A stretch of DNA of 64,000 bases from Ignelater luminosus (lineage: Eukaryota; Arthropoda; Insecta; Coleoptera; Elateridae): assembly GCA_011009095.1 (NCBI GenBank), contig VTPC01002441.1, forward strand, positions 32,892-96,891. Direction: 5' to 3'. The notes under the pieces were generated by a model that saw nothing but the letters and a program-made list of their open reading frames with translations, did no database searches and was not told where the DNA came from. The position numbers and the translations under genes were made by a program. Shown here in pieces: positions 1 to 12,800 of this stretch; the first letter of the stretch is position 1; each line of letters opens with the position of its first letter.

Positions 1-596
1 AATGAGACCATTACGAACTGCTTTGCTATTGTCTGAGCATAGCTGACAAGTCGTAGGCAGTTTAAGCTGTCCGTTTCACTAACACTATAAAGAACTACAA
101 TAAATTATTCCTTTCCTGGGGCAATATGTTTCTTCTTGGATGTTAAATTTATAAAAACTTTTTCAGAAACTTTACACGTTGGGCCTTTTCTTCTGCTTTC
201 CCAGCTGGTACATAGCAGATGTGGCGTCACATCCGGTAATGGTATTGAAGAAAATAAAGCAGTAGTTCAGACTGCTTTAAAAAATTAAGTAAGAACATTT
301 ATTTTGTTTTAATTTAACAAACACTTTTTATTTTATTAATAAGAAGAATAAGGTGTAACCAGAAACACTTGACAAAAAAGACCTAATGCCCGTTACTGAT
401 ATCGGAAGATGTTCAGTCCTGTAGCTCTAGTCAGAGATGGGTGTGGTTCATTCTAAACTTACTTTCCAAAAAGAGGGGAAAAGCTTATAAACACAGAAAC
501 TCTCAATAAATCTGAAAAGATGGTCAAAATTAAGAGCGCCAGGAGCTGAAGATCAAAAGGGAACTATCGACCAGCTCACGCAGTTTCTCGTAGACT
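1..596. other. AT-rich non-coding DNA
   Basis: No coding sequence or recognised element is visible. The DNA is unique-looking apart from the short tandem repeat that begins at its right edge. Confidence 0.5.
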
Positions 597-704
597 AACA
601 CCCAATATATGGATGCCTTACAAAGTAACGCCGTATGTATGGACTACTCATACAATATCGCCCTGTATATGGGCTCCACTAAAAATAACATCCTGTATGT
701 AGGC
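597..704 (+). repeat. 30-bp tandem repeat, four degenerate units
   Basis: Units begin at 597, 627, 657 and 687, an exact 30-bp period. Each starts with a form of AACGCCCTGTATATGGGC followed by about 12 less conserved bases. The unit core holds a short palindrome-like GTATATG/GGGC stretch. The array does not continue on either side. It may be a minisatellite or part of a decayed retroelement terminal region; nothing nearby decides this. Confidence 0.6.
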
Positions 705-1814
705 AAGAGCAATGAGAGATAAATGAGCAAATGAATTCATAGATTTTACAAATTTTACATTTTCCCATTACTAATTAAATTAACCCTTTTGCACTAAAAG
801 GAAATGGCACAGCTTACAATTATTTTAACAAGTATAACCTTTTTTTTAATATTTAGATTTTGCCGCGAATCGCCTAGTGACTTTTATTGTGTTCAGTTAG
901 TTGGTTATATGAGTTATGTTGTTTATGTTTTTATGCAACGTTTGATTACGTTTTATGTCGTCGTATGTTTTGAATGTTATTTGTATTTACGAACGTTGAA
1001 TAGAGTATTTAAAATAATCTCGGCTATCCTTACGCAAGTAACTTGCCATTTTCATGATATTGATAACAATTAATTATATCAAAATAAAAGTCTTTCAGAA
1101 GTGTCTGTTGTAGCGCAACTGACAAATTTTTAAATGGCAGATTCAAGAGAGTAATTGTGTGCGTAAAAAATGTAATGTTTTGAAAGTAGGTAGATTTTGT
1201 AAAATTTCTACGACAGAAGAATCTTCCGCAGGCTATAACTTCTCTAGTCAGAAAGCAACGCAACAACTAAAGGTTAAATACAGAAAATGCAAAATCAGGA
1301 GCTTTTTTATGCAAAAACAAAAATTACTATAAGTAAACTAGTGAAAATGCAAGCATGACATGACGAAATAGCGATTATCTCGAAAACAATTCCAGGTGTC
1401 GAAATGCCGATTATTTATCTGTCACCAGAAGAAGATTCTAAGTTGATTTCATATATACAAGGTGTCTCACCTTAATTACATAATCAGGAGGGTTTTTTGA
1501 TCAAAAGCAAGCAAAAAAAATCCTAATAAACATATAGTCTCAAATGCAAAGTTTTCGAGTATGATAGGTAACTGATAAGTAAGAAACACTTTTACAATTT
1601 TGTTGTTGTTCTTATTAGTTGCTTTCGCGGCTTTCTGGATTAGGTCAGTTGTCGCTTTTACTCGGCCTGGGAATCGTGTGTCTTTTATGTCAACGGCCAA
1701 AGGAGCCACCTACCTAGCCAGTAACGCGCCAAGTTCAACTCGCGATTCACGCCTTGGAGTAGAACGGACTCAATAAAGACGAATCCGGCAAAAAAAAAGA
1801 AAAACGAGATACAA
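705..1814. other. AT-rich non-coding DNA
   Basis: Only short chance reading frames without recognisable motifs are seen. From about 1,690 the base composition rises in GC and leads into the LINE fragment, so 1,690-1,814 may be remnant 5' sequence of that LINE. Confidence 0.4.
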
Positions 1815-2705
1815 AACATGAATTAACAAAGGCACAATTAGAATTGGTACTGGGAATATCAGATCGTGGAATGGAAGAAAGGGGGAAACAATCATAGAAA
1901 TAGAAGATAAGAAGATAGATATATGTACCTTATCCAAAACAAAATAGAAGGGAAAGGGACTTCAGCCCATTAATAACTACGACTTACTATACGGTGGAAT
2001 AGGTAAGTATACATGAGCAAAAGCGGGTATGAGAATTCTTATTCGTAAACAATATGGAAACAATATACAAGATGTAGATTATGTATTAAAGAAAATACTA
2101 ACAATAAAAATAAATGCAAACCAGAAAACATTAAACATAATATCAATTTACGCTCCAGAAGATTCTAAACCACAAGTTAAAAAAGATACATTTTATGAAG
2201 AACTAAGACAACTATAAATAAAATAGCAGCAGAAGAATTTACAATTATAATGGGTGATTTCAGTGCGAAGGTAGGGGACCATATAATACCAGGCATGAAA
2301 AAAGTTCAATGAAGAAATCATCAATGATAATGAGAGAAAATAATTGAATTCTGCACAATTAGTTAACTCAGAATTAACAACACCTTTTTCGATCATAAAA
2401 TACAACAAAAATATACTTTCGAGAACACGAGAGGTCAAAAATCAATAATCGATTATATGATAACAGAATAGAAATATCTACCCCCAAACAAATATTAGAT
2501 ATTCGCTGTTTAAACTTTGCTGACATAGGAAGCGACCACAGCCTATTACTAGGAAGGATAATATTACAAATAAACCCTACAGGAAAGAAAGTAAACCCAG
2601 AATTTACAGAGAAACTCAACATCAATTCCATCTACGAAGAAAGCAGAAGGATCTTATACACCCAGAAAATAAACAATAAAATACAAAACAACTTAATAAC
2701 AGACG
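1815..2705 (+). pseudogene. LINE endonuclease-domain fragment
   Basis: The translation, pieced over at least three frames, matches the AP-like endonuclease of insect non-LTR retrotransposons (the type often annotated as craniofacial development protein 2-like). Seen in order: TGNIRSWNGRKGE at about 1,843; IISIYAPEDSK near 2,140; a MGDFSAKVGD-type motif at about 2,250 with the metal-binding Asp; RGQKSIIDYMIT near 2,430; and GSDHSLLLGRI near 2,530. These are the conserved endonuclease blocks in correct order. The reverse transcriptase that should follow is absent: the homology stops at about 2,705 and a minisatellite begins. Stops and frameshifts make it a dead fragment. The exact LINE clade is not resolved. 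Confidence 0.85.
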
Positions 2706-2724
2706 ATAGTGATGTGAAGAGTCT

Positions 2725-3060
2725 CAAACGACCCGAAACCCCTCAACGACTAGAGAAACCCGAACGACCCGATAGCGCCAGGAAGCTTGACAGGTCCAAG
2801 ACCCTTGAACGATTTGACAGTCTCCAGTGACACGACAGGGCCGGGAAACACAACCGAGAGACTCGATAGGGCCAAGATACCCTACAGGGTTAGGATACAC
2901 GACAGAGCCGGGAAGCCCGAATTGGCCGGGAAGTGTGACAGGTCCGATGAACTATTCGACAAACTAGAACCGGAAGAGTAGATAGGGCTGGTGAACCCGA
3001 CAGGCCTTAGAGACCTCCATAAGACCAGACGACCCGATAGGTCCGGGATTTCCTTTAAAA
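2725..3060. repeat. Degenerate GC-rich minisatellite (18/36-bp periodicity)
   Basis: The core GAYAGGKCC recurs at 2771, 2789, 2834, 2865, 2901, 2937, 2981, 2999 and 3036. Spacings are 18, 45, 31, 36, 36, 44, 18 and 37, so many are close to multiples of 18 bp. The block is far richer in G+C than its surroundings. Reading frames are open on both strands here (2787-2981 plus, 2882-3133 minus), but they are better explained by an 18-bp repeat, which preserves frame, than by a gene. Confidence 0.55.
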
Positions 3061-3134
3061 ACTGAGGTCCGGCCCTATCCAAACCCAAGTTTCGGGTGGA
3101 GACGCGCAAAGGTCCGGCCCGTAAGTTTCTCACT

Positions 3135-4600
3135 TCACAGGCTACGTGGTTTCTTTTGATGGCACGTTAGTTATTCCTATTTGGATTCATGAAGCTCATA
3201 GTTTATTGTCTTGATTAATAGATTATCCGATTAATCGATTAATCCTAGAATATAATTTTATTTGTGATGCACCTCCAAGAGGTTCAAAGATCATGGAAGC
3301 TACTCTTCCTCTAATAAATGCACAGAGAGTGGCGAGTAGTTAAATGGTAGAGTTATTCTGCGACGGGTTGATGCACCACTGGGAAGTAATTCTTAGTTTT
3401 TATTACAAGCAAATAGCTATTATCATTTAGAAGTATCTCCTTTAACTTTACTAAATATTAAATTGGTTTCGCAGTTTTCAATAGACTATATGTTCACGCA
3501 GTGCGTCTTGGTAGTATGAAGCCTTTTAAACCTGTGGGTTGAAGGTCCTATTACAGTAGAGCTACTTAATATATCAGAGCAGCTTGTGCTGTTTCTCTTC
3601 TGAATTCGCTTGTCACTCACTCAGAAAAGATATACGATACAGAATCTCTAATTTACAACGAATACATTCTTTTACATTTACCATCTAATGTTGACCTGTA
3701 TGGACCTGTAAATAGATTTGCAGTTTATCCCTTCAAAAATTAATCTACGAGCTCTCAGCACCGGTATCATAAACTTCCTGAAGGATTAGCAGCAAACGTC
3801 AATTTCGATAAACACAATGATAGCACTTTTAAAAGTGTCCTGTTTGCTGACGACAGCACGTAAGCCTGATTGGTGCTTGTAGACGCAACCATTGATTCCT
3901 GGTATAAATAGTATTTTACTTGGCATATTCGTCAACGCGTTTTTCAGAGAGCAATGCAAACCTTTTAGGCAGCAAACTATACCCTCTTTTTAGTTGTTGT
4001 TATGTGGAAACTTAGCACGGTATAAAATTGTAGGTTAGGTTATTCACGTGTTTGAGTAATTCAAAATTTGCCTCGGGACCGTTACAGTATTCCATATCAA
4101 TTTAACAAAAAAAAAATTAGATAAGGAATTTAGAAACTACTTTCATGTTTGGTTCTAGAGTTACAGTTTCTTAAAGTACTTAGAAATATAAAAATCTGCC
4201 TGCCTGATCAAATTTAAACGACCATATCTTTAGTTCTTATAAAGATAGTAAGCTGAACTTGGTATCATTTGAAAGATTTTGAAAAGAGCGTATTGTATGA
4301 CCTAGTAATATATTGAACCTATATCCATATTTTTCAGAATTTTTAGAATGACCTTACATTCGCAGTACAAGGGCAGAATTTTCCGGTCATGCAACGTATA
4401 TAAGAGCCCTTTCTAAGAGCTTTCCAATACTGCGATGCATAGCTTTTTATTTTTATTAAAACCGCAGATATGACCGTTTAAAGTTAGCGAGACAGTCAAT
4501 TTCTCAACAATTTCGTTGAAACCTTAAGAAACTGTAAACTCCGAAACCAGACATGAACAAAACACTTTTGAATTTTTTTTGCATCACTTGAAGACTTTAA
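3135..4600. other. Non-coding DNA without recognised content
   Basis: No ORF of note, element end or RNA gene was recognised. Composition returns to the AT-rich background. Confidence 0.4.
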
Positions 4601-4608
4601 ACAGCAAA

Positions 4609-5643
4609 TTAAATTTCAAAAGTATTAGTTGAATTGATATGGACCTTTATAAAGATGCTTAGCTTTTCGTGTAAGATACTTTTGTCTTGTTTAGACAGAC
4701 AGACAGAAGTCATCGATTTGGTGCTCATGGCACCGGCTTTAGAGGTCATTCCACCTCTCTCAAGCCCGTTGAAATTGATTGTCCTGAACGCAGCGTCCGT
4801 TGTTTGGAAGAAGATGGAAACTGGAGTCTTCGTTGTTAGTCGTTGGGCAAGGCAGTAAAGTAGGCTTGAGAGGCGATTGGATACGGTGCTGATGTTGATG
4901 ATGGTGATGGCGTCGTAGTGGTTCTTGAATTGGTGGTTTTTTAATCTTCGGCGCTGAATTTCAGATGGAGTTCTAGAAATAGACACGGGCGACGAACTGG
5001 AGAGAGGGAATAGGTCAGTTGATTATGAAATTGGGTTATTAGGATAATATTGAAGGAATTTTAAATTGGAAATAATTGGATAATTGCTGGTTGAGCTTGG
5101 ATATATCGGTAGGGCAACGGTCCTTCTCAGAACCACAACCCCCCGCAGTTCGCGCTGCGAGAGGATTTGGCGGGAAAGGATGGCGGGAATTAGATGGGGG
5201 GAAGGGAAGGGGGTTATCCACGGGTGACGGACGGAAGTAGAATTTCGGCAGCTGATGAGTGGTTGCATCCGAGGAGCCTCGGGCTTGAATAACAACAATG
5301 GCGGTGGATATGCTGGAACCTGCTCGCCCCAGAGCAGGCTTGGCGGACGAGGCTGAGAAAGTTGGAGCTCTACCGGGCCTATCACCCCGGACCTAGGCGC
5401 AGGACACCGGTAGATGGAGTTGGCTACTCTACCCGCCCTCCCGTTCGGGTGTCGAGTAGCCGTTGGAGTTAGCTGCCTACTTTTCAACTTCGGTGCATCA
5501 CTCGCAGACGGAGACCGGATCGACTGCCTCGCTACGCACTCGAGGCCGGACTGCGCGTTGTCTTGTTTGTCTACTTCCTCAAATATATACTTTTCCTTAA
5601 GATTGGCTAAAGAATACAAATACAAATTCAACATACTGAACAA
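4609..5643 (-). other. GC-rich island with a 206-codon unidentified ORF
   Basis: From about 4,690 to 5,560 the DNA is clearly richer in G+C than its flanks. The longest minus-strand frame, 5643-5023, runs 206 codons and is rich in Pro, Ser, Arg and Leu. It has no domain, signal peptide or membrane segment that I recognise. A second frame of 125 codons (4986-4609) precedes it on the right-to-left strand map. The composition and length suggest a fragment of a multicopy element or an exon, but the ORF could simply reflect a low frequency of stop codons in GC-rich DNA. No function is assigned. Confidence 0.2.
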
Positions 5644-5689
5644 ATCTGCAAACTATATTCAGCAGATATTATAGATATTTATTGAATTT

Positions 5690-6190
5690 CGGTATTATTG
5701 TCATTTTAGGCACGGGCGTACATCGCAAAGTATATAAAGGAATGTTCTGGACAATTTTTTTTGTCAACTTTACTTTGCCAACACATAACGTTAATAGTTA
5801 AAATTACTACAGAAACAAAGCTAGTCGAGCTGGTAATATTCAATAGTAAGAGTATTAATACAAAATGTTCCTAAATGTTTCAGAGTCCAGTTAGCTATGA
5901 AATCTAATTTTGATGTGCCGCCTTTGTGATTTATTTTAACAACTAATACGTATTTGTTTTCTGTAATTTGTCAATTGCAAATGTCATTGTCCTGCATTTA
6001 GCAATTTAGTTAATCTTTTGCTTAAATTTGTTGTATTGCTCCACAGTTTTTCCCTCTAATTGCGCTTATTGTGCGAGAAAGTCTTTTAAAGGTTAAAGTT
6101 GTTCTTGTGCTGTATATGCGTAATGATAGTAATACTCTTACATACTGTAAACATTAAAAGATGTTAATGAAATTTATTTTCAGCAGCACT
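5690..6190. other. AT-rich spacer
   Basis: No coding sequence seen. The segment probably includes the 5' flank or terminal repeat of the mariner-like copy that follows, but I could not pair an inverted repeat with confidence. Confidence 0.35.
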
Positions 6191-6199
6191 GTAAACAAC

Positions 6200-7249
6200 G
6201 GTCTATACTGTTCAACAAGACACGCCTGTCGTTATGTCTTATTACCTGAATCGTGTAGTTCACGAGGGAAATTAGACATATTCTATTCAAGCTTGTAAAG
6301 GTGAATTTAGAACTCGATTTCCTGATGTTAATGTTCCGGAGAAACGCTTCAGTTTCTCACATTGAAAATGTAGTTAGTCGATTTGCTAGAACAGGACCTG
6401 TTGGGAAGGGTAATCTTCAGGAAGATCTGCTGTGAGTGCTAAAGCTGTCGAAGAAGTGACACAAGTAATGGAAGAAAATCCACAAACCTCACTTCGCAGA
6501 ATTTCACTTTAAGCGAATATCCCATTAAGTACTTGCTAGAAAATTATTAAAAAACAACTGAAGTTATATCCTTACAAAATAACGACTGTACACGAATTTA
6601 GACCACCAGATTGTGGTAGTCGAAGAGAATTTTGTACATGGTTTGAGAATAATATAAACGACGATTTACTGAATTTGTCTTTTTACTCTGATGAGGCCTG
6701 GTTTTATTTATCTGGGTACGTAAATTCGCAGAATTTTAAAATAAGGAGCGTTGAAAATCTGTACCGTTTTGTTGAGACATTTCTAAATCTCATCAAGTTG
6801 ATGTTTGGATAGCAGTGTCTCGAAGAAGGCCTATTGGTCCTATATTTTTTCATGACACTGTCACTGCTAAAAGATATAGAGAAGTTTTAAATGTCTTTGT
6901 TAATGAACTGCACAATGACGAACTCTAACGAGGCTATTTTCAGCAGGATGAAGCTACAGCTCATATTGCACGAGCAACGATTGACTATTTGCAACAATTT
7001 TTCCCAAATAGAATTATTAGTAGAGGAACAAATATTTCATGGCCATCTCTTGATTTTTCTATAATCGGTGTTTTAGAGAACACGGTTTATAAAAGAAAAA
7101 TGTAGAATTTAAACAAATTGATGGAAGAAATTACAAATCAGTGTTATGGCATTGATCAGCAGATACTTCGAAATATCTTTGAAAATAAGAAAAGACGAGT
7201 AAGGACATGTTTGAATCACAATAGAGAGCATTTTTCAATGTTTATGTAA
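6200..7249 (+). pseudogene. Tc1/mariner-superfamily transposase pseudogene
   Basis: About 350 codons spread over shifted frames resemble the insect mariner-like transposases with an N-terminal helix-turn-helix. Seen: FRTRFPDVNVPEKRFSFS (HTH region, about 6,305); VTQVMEENPQTSLRRIS (linker, 6,460); the LKLYPYKI block at 6,560; YSDEAWFYLSGYVNSQN at 6,684 carrying the first catalytic Asp; QQDEATAHIAR at 6,940 with the second; and a C-terminal NIFENKKRRVRTCLNHN block before the stop at 7,247. The third catalytic region is damaged: where relatives have a Pro-Asp-Leu-Ser-Pro-Leu-Asp-Phe stretch, only a shortened SLDF is left at about 7,050. Multiple stops and frameshifts mean the copy is inactive. 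Confidence 0.85.
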
Positions 7250-7259
7250 AATGTAAAAA

Positions 7260-8940
7260 AAGAAGCTTTACTCATTTTTGAATAAATAGATAATATGTTA
7301 AAAGATTTTTAAAAGTTATTTTTTACTTATTGCTCTTTATGTTATTACCCTATTGTGATCGCATTATTATTTATGTTGTTAGTTACTGAATGTTGTTTAT
7401 TTTTGATGTTGTTGGTGTGAGCGTATTTATTATTTATTTTTATTGATAATTGGCAGACCATATTTCCTTTATTTTGTAATTATTTTTCTTTATTCGTAGC
7501 TGCTGACATCGAAAAGAATGTCTTCTTTAACACTTTATTAGATTAGTTGAATTCCTACACTTTTAAACAATCATTCTTTATCAGTGTGGTTTATTAACTA
7601 ATTTTAACTTGACAATTAATTACAAGTATTTTATCTGCTGCATATAGTATTACTAACATTTCATTAACCAATTTTTCTCTAATTGTTTGTACAAAGTCAA
7701 TTAGGAGTCACACATTGAAGAACAAAAATTAGGAACAGTTACTAAAATTATCCCGAGACCAAAGAATAACGTTCATTCTGTTTTACTCGTTATTCTTGAT
7801 TTTTAAATTGATACCAAAACTAAAAAATTCAAATTAACTACAAATAAGATAATTTAATAATAAAACGTTATTATGTAAGCCCATTTCAAAATTAGTGAGT
7901 ATCACAAATTATTCCTTCACCATACTACTAATTGGTAACTAACTCAATAAAGTCTTTCGTTAGTCCATAAATGTTAATGACCAAACTGATTATATTTTAA
8001 TCTAGTACATGCATAAATACACCACAGTGGGCTTTGTGAATGGTGTAAAAATAACATTGTTATCATCTGAATCTAACATCGAACGGTCTAGTTTCGAAAA
8101 CCATATATCATCCAGTAATCATACAAAATATGAACGTACATAAAGGTTATTAACGTTAATAAAGTTATGACGTCAATATGATGACGCAGCTTTATTTATA
8201 TTTAAAACCCATCTATTCTTGTAAAAGCTACGAGTGTCAAAGAAATAAATTTTAATGAACCAAAAACATATATGCATGGCCACCTTTTTTGCTGTTTTTA
8301 AACAAAATTCCAGCGCCATGTTCATTATCCTTCAAATATACGCCTGAAAATTAAAAAGAATGTGTTAACTTTTTCTCATTTAGACACGTAAGCAGGAAGA
8401 ATTAAATTTTTAATATTTATTAGGAGTAGTGTTAAATGGAATAATTTATTAGGTCTTTGTGCTGTGTTTCTACATAAAAAACAGCTTTTCAATTTTGTAT
8501 GTTTTACCCCCAGAGATTTCATTTCCGTATGAGGATAATAACGCGTTCGTTTTGTCAACAAGTCGAGAATGTCTGTTTGCGTTTCAGTAGGGCGTATTGT
8601 TCCTGTTGATGCTTAACGTTTTGATAAATGCTGTGATATAACTAAACACTACAGCTGTTTTATTTATTCTAACGCATTTTTATTTTTTTATATTATATCA
8701 AAAGACAAAATAAATACAGAGGCACTTTTTATGGTAGTAAATATCTATTTTTATTTGTACCATTATTGATTGTAAACAATAATAATATCCCACTGAAATT
8801 GCTAGAGTTTAGAAAAACTTAAGATGCAAAATGTTTAAAATGGTATCAAGAAATTGCAAATAAATTACAAAAAGAAAATATTGTATGTCATTATGGTTCA
8901 TTTTTATAAAACATTTTTGTTCGTTGGAAACATCTTTTGT
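7260..8940. other. AT-rich non-coding DNA
   Basis: No supported gene. Contains short A/T runs and chance frames only. Confidence 0.4.
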
Positions 8941-8949
8941 CTTTCGTTA

Positions 8950-9110
8950 TTCAGACGAAGCCCGTATCATCATGTTCGTTGTTTAACTTTATTCTTAGTT
9001 CGTCCGTTGGGAGGCTGGTTGGGCGACGGAGCAGCCACTGAAGAGAACACTTCCATCTTTGTTCGCTTAAATTTATTGCAGGTCTTCGTCTTGAGAGCGT
9101 GGTGAATTCT
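8950..9110 (-). repeat. Dispersed 84-bp-type repeat, copy A
   Basis: The stretch GGCTGGTTGGGCGACGGAGC at 9,013 followed by a CAGCCACTGAAG run and TTCCATCTTTGTTCG matches, in reverse complement, the units at 15,923-16,045. A weaker second unit seems to lie upstream at about 8,950-9,000. It is GC-rich against its surroundings. Such short tandem units can form the 5' promoter of non-LTR elements, and at 16 kb they lie about 0.6 kb before a gag-like ORF, but no matching ORF is seen to the left here. Confidence 0.5.
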
Positions 9111-9114
9111 GGCC

Positions 9115-9825
9115 TGTTTTTTTCTTTAACATATATATTGTCAGTTTTTAATTTTCTGTGGATTTCAGCGTATGGCTGATGATGCGATTCGGTTGTAACT
9201 GAGTTGATGGTTTCCTGCGGAGTATTTGGCAGAGGTGTTTAGGGAGGTGTTTTGGAGAGGAAATTGCGTGCTGCTATGAAGCATGATTTGGTGATTATCA
9301 TAGCGGTGGACATGTGTGTGATGCTGGATAGCGTCGATAAAAACTGGGGTGTTCCGCGTTTTTGATGCTATGAACTTTAGAAGGTCGATATCAAGGTCTT
9401 GAAACTAGCCTTGCAGCCAGAAGATGAGAAAGTCGTTAGAAACAATATGGCCTAATTTTCTCCAGGACATAAATTGTGTTTATGTTCCTGTGTAAACAAA
9501 CTTAAATTCTTATATGGTGTTATAGGCATTCTACCGGTTATTTAATTGTTAGGAGTGAAATTTTTGATTCGCCATTGTTGAGATGATCTCCGTCTGCTAA
9601 TGTTTGAGCGTATGGTAAACTAGGTTTCCTCTTGTTAAATTTTTTGGGGAATTGGGAAGCGAGTAGTTCCTCTCGTTTTGTTAGATCCAGAACGTGGTTC
9701 TTATAGGGTAGTAACAGTCAAGGAGACCTTGTGAAGATGCTGTCTAGCGTCTGTAGGAACTAGTTAGTTAGCTGTTGCAGGTGTTAAATCTGTTTGATTT
9801 ATACATGCATAATCCTGTCCTCTTG
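9115..9825. other. Non-coding DNA next to the LINE 3' end
   Basis: Moderately GC-rich for this window, with no recognised ORF. It may be remnant sequence of the element that carries the adjacent repeat. Confidence 0.3.
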
Positions 9826-9830
9826 ATACC

Positions 9831-12800
9831 CTAAGGTGTAGAGCTTTCATTTGTCATTTGTCTCGTCGCCTCTCTCTTGACAAATTTCTTCCTATCTCCA
9901 GTCATTTTGCTAGCTGAGTTCCAATAATTTCCCTTTTCTTTTAGGATTGATTCCTCTTTATTGTTCCAAGTTCTCTTTGGTCTACCTTTTCTATTCTTTC
10001 TCATCGGTCTTGCTCCCAACACTTTTTTCACTTCACTTCATTCTTTGTAGATGTCCAAACCACAATTTCTTCTGTTCCAATAGTTCTCTCGCCGACACAA
10101 CTTTTAATTCTTTTTTAATATCGTCATTTCTTCTTTTCTCAATTCTTCTTACTCTTAGTATTCTTCTAAGAAATTTTATCTCTGTCGACTGTAGTCTTTT
10201 TTATTGTTTTTCAATTAGAATCCAATTCTCTCCTCCGTACAACAGTGCTGGTAAATAAATTGTTTTATATACTGATATCTTGGTCATTATGGTTATGATT
10301 TAAAAATTTTTTTCTGTAGCAAATAATATATACAGTTATCCTCGCATTAAGTCCCTCTTCTATATCTCCTCTACTGTTGATGATGCTTCCCAAGTATTTG
10401 TAGTTATCTACTTGTTCGATTTTGTTTTCATTTACCGTTATCGCTGTTTCAACTACGTTATTGCTTATTGTCATAACCTTTGTTTTTTCTATATTCAATA
10501 TCAAGTTCTGTTTCGAAAGTACTCTATTTCAAATTTTTATATTCTTTTTCAGTTTTTTCCGAGTTAGCAAATAGCACAATATCATCTGCAAAAACGCAAC
10601 TCTCCAGGTAAATGGGTTGTAAGTTTTTATATCCTACCACAAATCTTTCCATTCTGTTTTGGTACTCTCTTATTGCTTCATCTATTGTGCTCAGGAACAG
10701 AAGTGGGCTAAGAACGCTTCCCTGTCGGACTCCATCGGTTATTCTAAATTTCTCTGATAGTCTGTTTCCTGTTCGTACTTGGCTTTATGTTTCTTTATAG
10801 ATGCTTTGTATGACTTCTATTGGCTCTTTCTCTACGTTTTTGTTTGTTAGGCTTTCCCATATCTTCCTCCTACTAATACTATCAAATGCCCTCTTTACTT
10901 CAATGAAACAGAAAAATATTTTTTGGTTTTTGATCAATTTCTTCTCAATTACTTGCTGTACAGTGAAGGTGTGGTCCTGTACACTATGTGCAGGTCGAAA
11001 TCCACTCTGGGCATCCTCCAATTGGTGTTTTATTGTCTTTCTCAATTTTTTCGCCAAAATTATTTTATATAATTGTACAAAGCAATGTGATTCCTCTATA
11101 GTTTGAACAGTCCATTGCACTGCCTTTTTTGTAGATCGGTAATATGAATCCAACTTACCATTCCTATGGTATATACCTTTGTTTCCAGCATATATGTAAT
11201 ACATTCAGTAGCTTTTCCTCTCTTTTGCAACCCATACTCTGTGTCACTTCGGGTCCTATTTCATCTACTCCTGACGCTTTTGTTGTTTTTATTGTCTAAT
11301 CGCTTCTTTCAGTTCTTGCATACTTATTTTACTTTGTTCCTCATTCTTTGAGGGTGAATTTTTTATCGAATTATTCGTTGTTTGTGGTTCTTTGTTTGTA
11401 TTGTCAGTTAGTAGTTTCTCGAAGTATTGTATTATCTTTGTTTGTGATTATTTCTCCATCTTTTGTTTTCACTTGTTGTACTTTCTGTTTCGGTTTGTCT
11501 CTAAATGACCTAACCATTCAAAACATTTTTGATTTTTTTTTTCTATTTGTTTCCATCCTTCTTCCAAACTCTTCCCAAGATCTTCTTAACTTCGTTTTTT
11601 TCCTTGTATCTTTCGTAACTTTCCGCGTTTTTGTTTTGTAGGCATAATTTCTATAGCTTTGTCTTCTGCGCTACTGTTTTTATTTCTTCATCCACCAAAC
11701 GGTTCTCTTTTTATTAGTACCGATTTTTTGAGTTCCACAAGCTTTTGATGCTGTTTCCAGACATTTCCCTTTGAAATTATTCCATCTATCATTCGGGTCC
11801 TGTGTCATCTGTTCTTCTTGTGCAAAGGTTTCCTTTATTAATTCTTGGTAAGAGCATGTGTCAGTCTGTATATATTAATTACCTCTTTTTGCACTTCTTT
11901 TACTTTTTCTATCTTTGTTTTCTCTCCAGCTTCTTCTTAATAACTGCTTCAAGCAAGAAATAATCACTTCCAATTTCATAGCTCTTTTTGACCCTAGCAT
12001 CATTCATTTCTCTTCTATTACTCTTCCTCGTTATAACAAAATATATAATCGATTTATCATATCTGCTTTTTATTTCTCTCGTTATTTTATGTATTTTTCT
12101 GCGTTTAAGGAGTGTATTTAGTATTACTGGGTCGTTGTCTGTGCAGAATTTCAGTAGTCTCTTTCCATTTGTATTTTGTTCCTCTTCACCATTACTTTCA
12201 ATTACATCTCTTCATCTCTTCGTATCTTTGCTTACTCTTGCCTTTAAGTCACCTATTAAATAAATTTTTCCCTTTGCTTCTTCTATCGTTTCTTGCAGTG
12301 CCTCCCAGAATTCGTTTTTTACTTTCTGCAATTCATTCTTATTCGGTCCGTAGCCTATAACTATTGTCTGTATGCCGCTTCCTCTACTCATTTCTACAAT
12401 TAGGATCCTTTCATTAATTTTTTTCCACTTTCTAATTTCTTGTTTTTTTTCTTTTTTAGCCTTAGCTCTCTTTTCTCTTTACTCCACCAAAGATCAGGAG
12501 GTGTCCCGATTTTATTATTTTAGTTCCTTTTCCCTTCAATTTAGTTTCAGTTATTGCCAGTATCTCCGCATTACTTCTATTAAAGTTTTCAGTTAGCTCA
12601 AATTTCTTTCCATTTATTCCCCGCAAGTTCCAAGTTCCCAATTTCCGGGTGTTTTTACCTTTTTCCCAATTTCCTTTTTTAATGGTATTTTTGTTGTTCA
12701 TTTTCAGTTCCTTAGTCCTTGTCTTTTTTCTCGACTTGGTCGTCGTTTTACCCATATTGCACATTCATGTTCCTCTTATTTTTTTGTCTATTTTCTTTTC

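Noticed and set aside
804..1073. 89-codon ORF with a hydrophobic start that could be a membrane protein
   Set aside because: AT-rich, low complexity, no conserved motif and no splice or promoter support; overlaps an equally long frame on the other strand.
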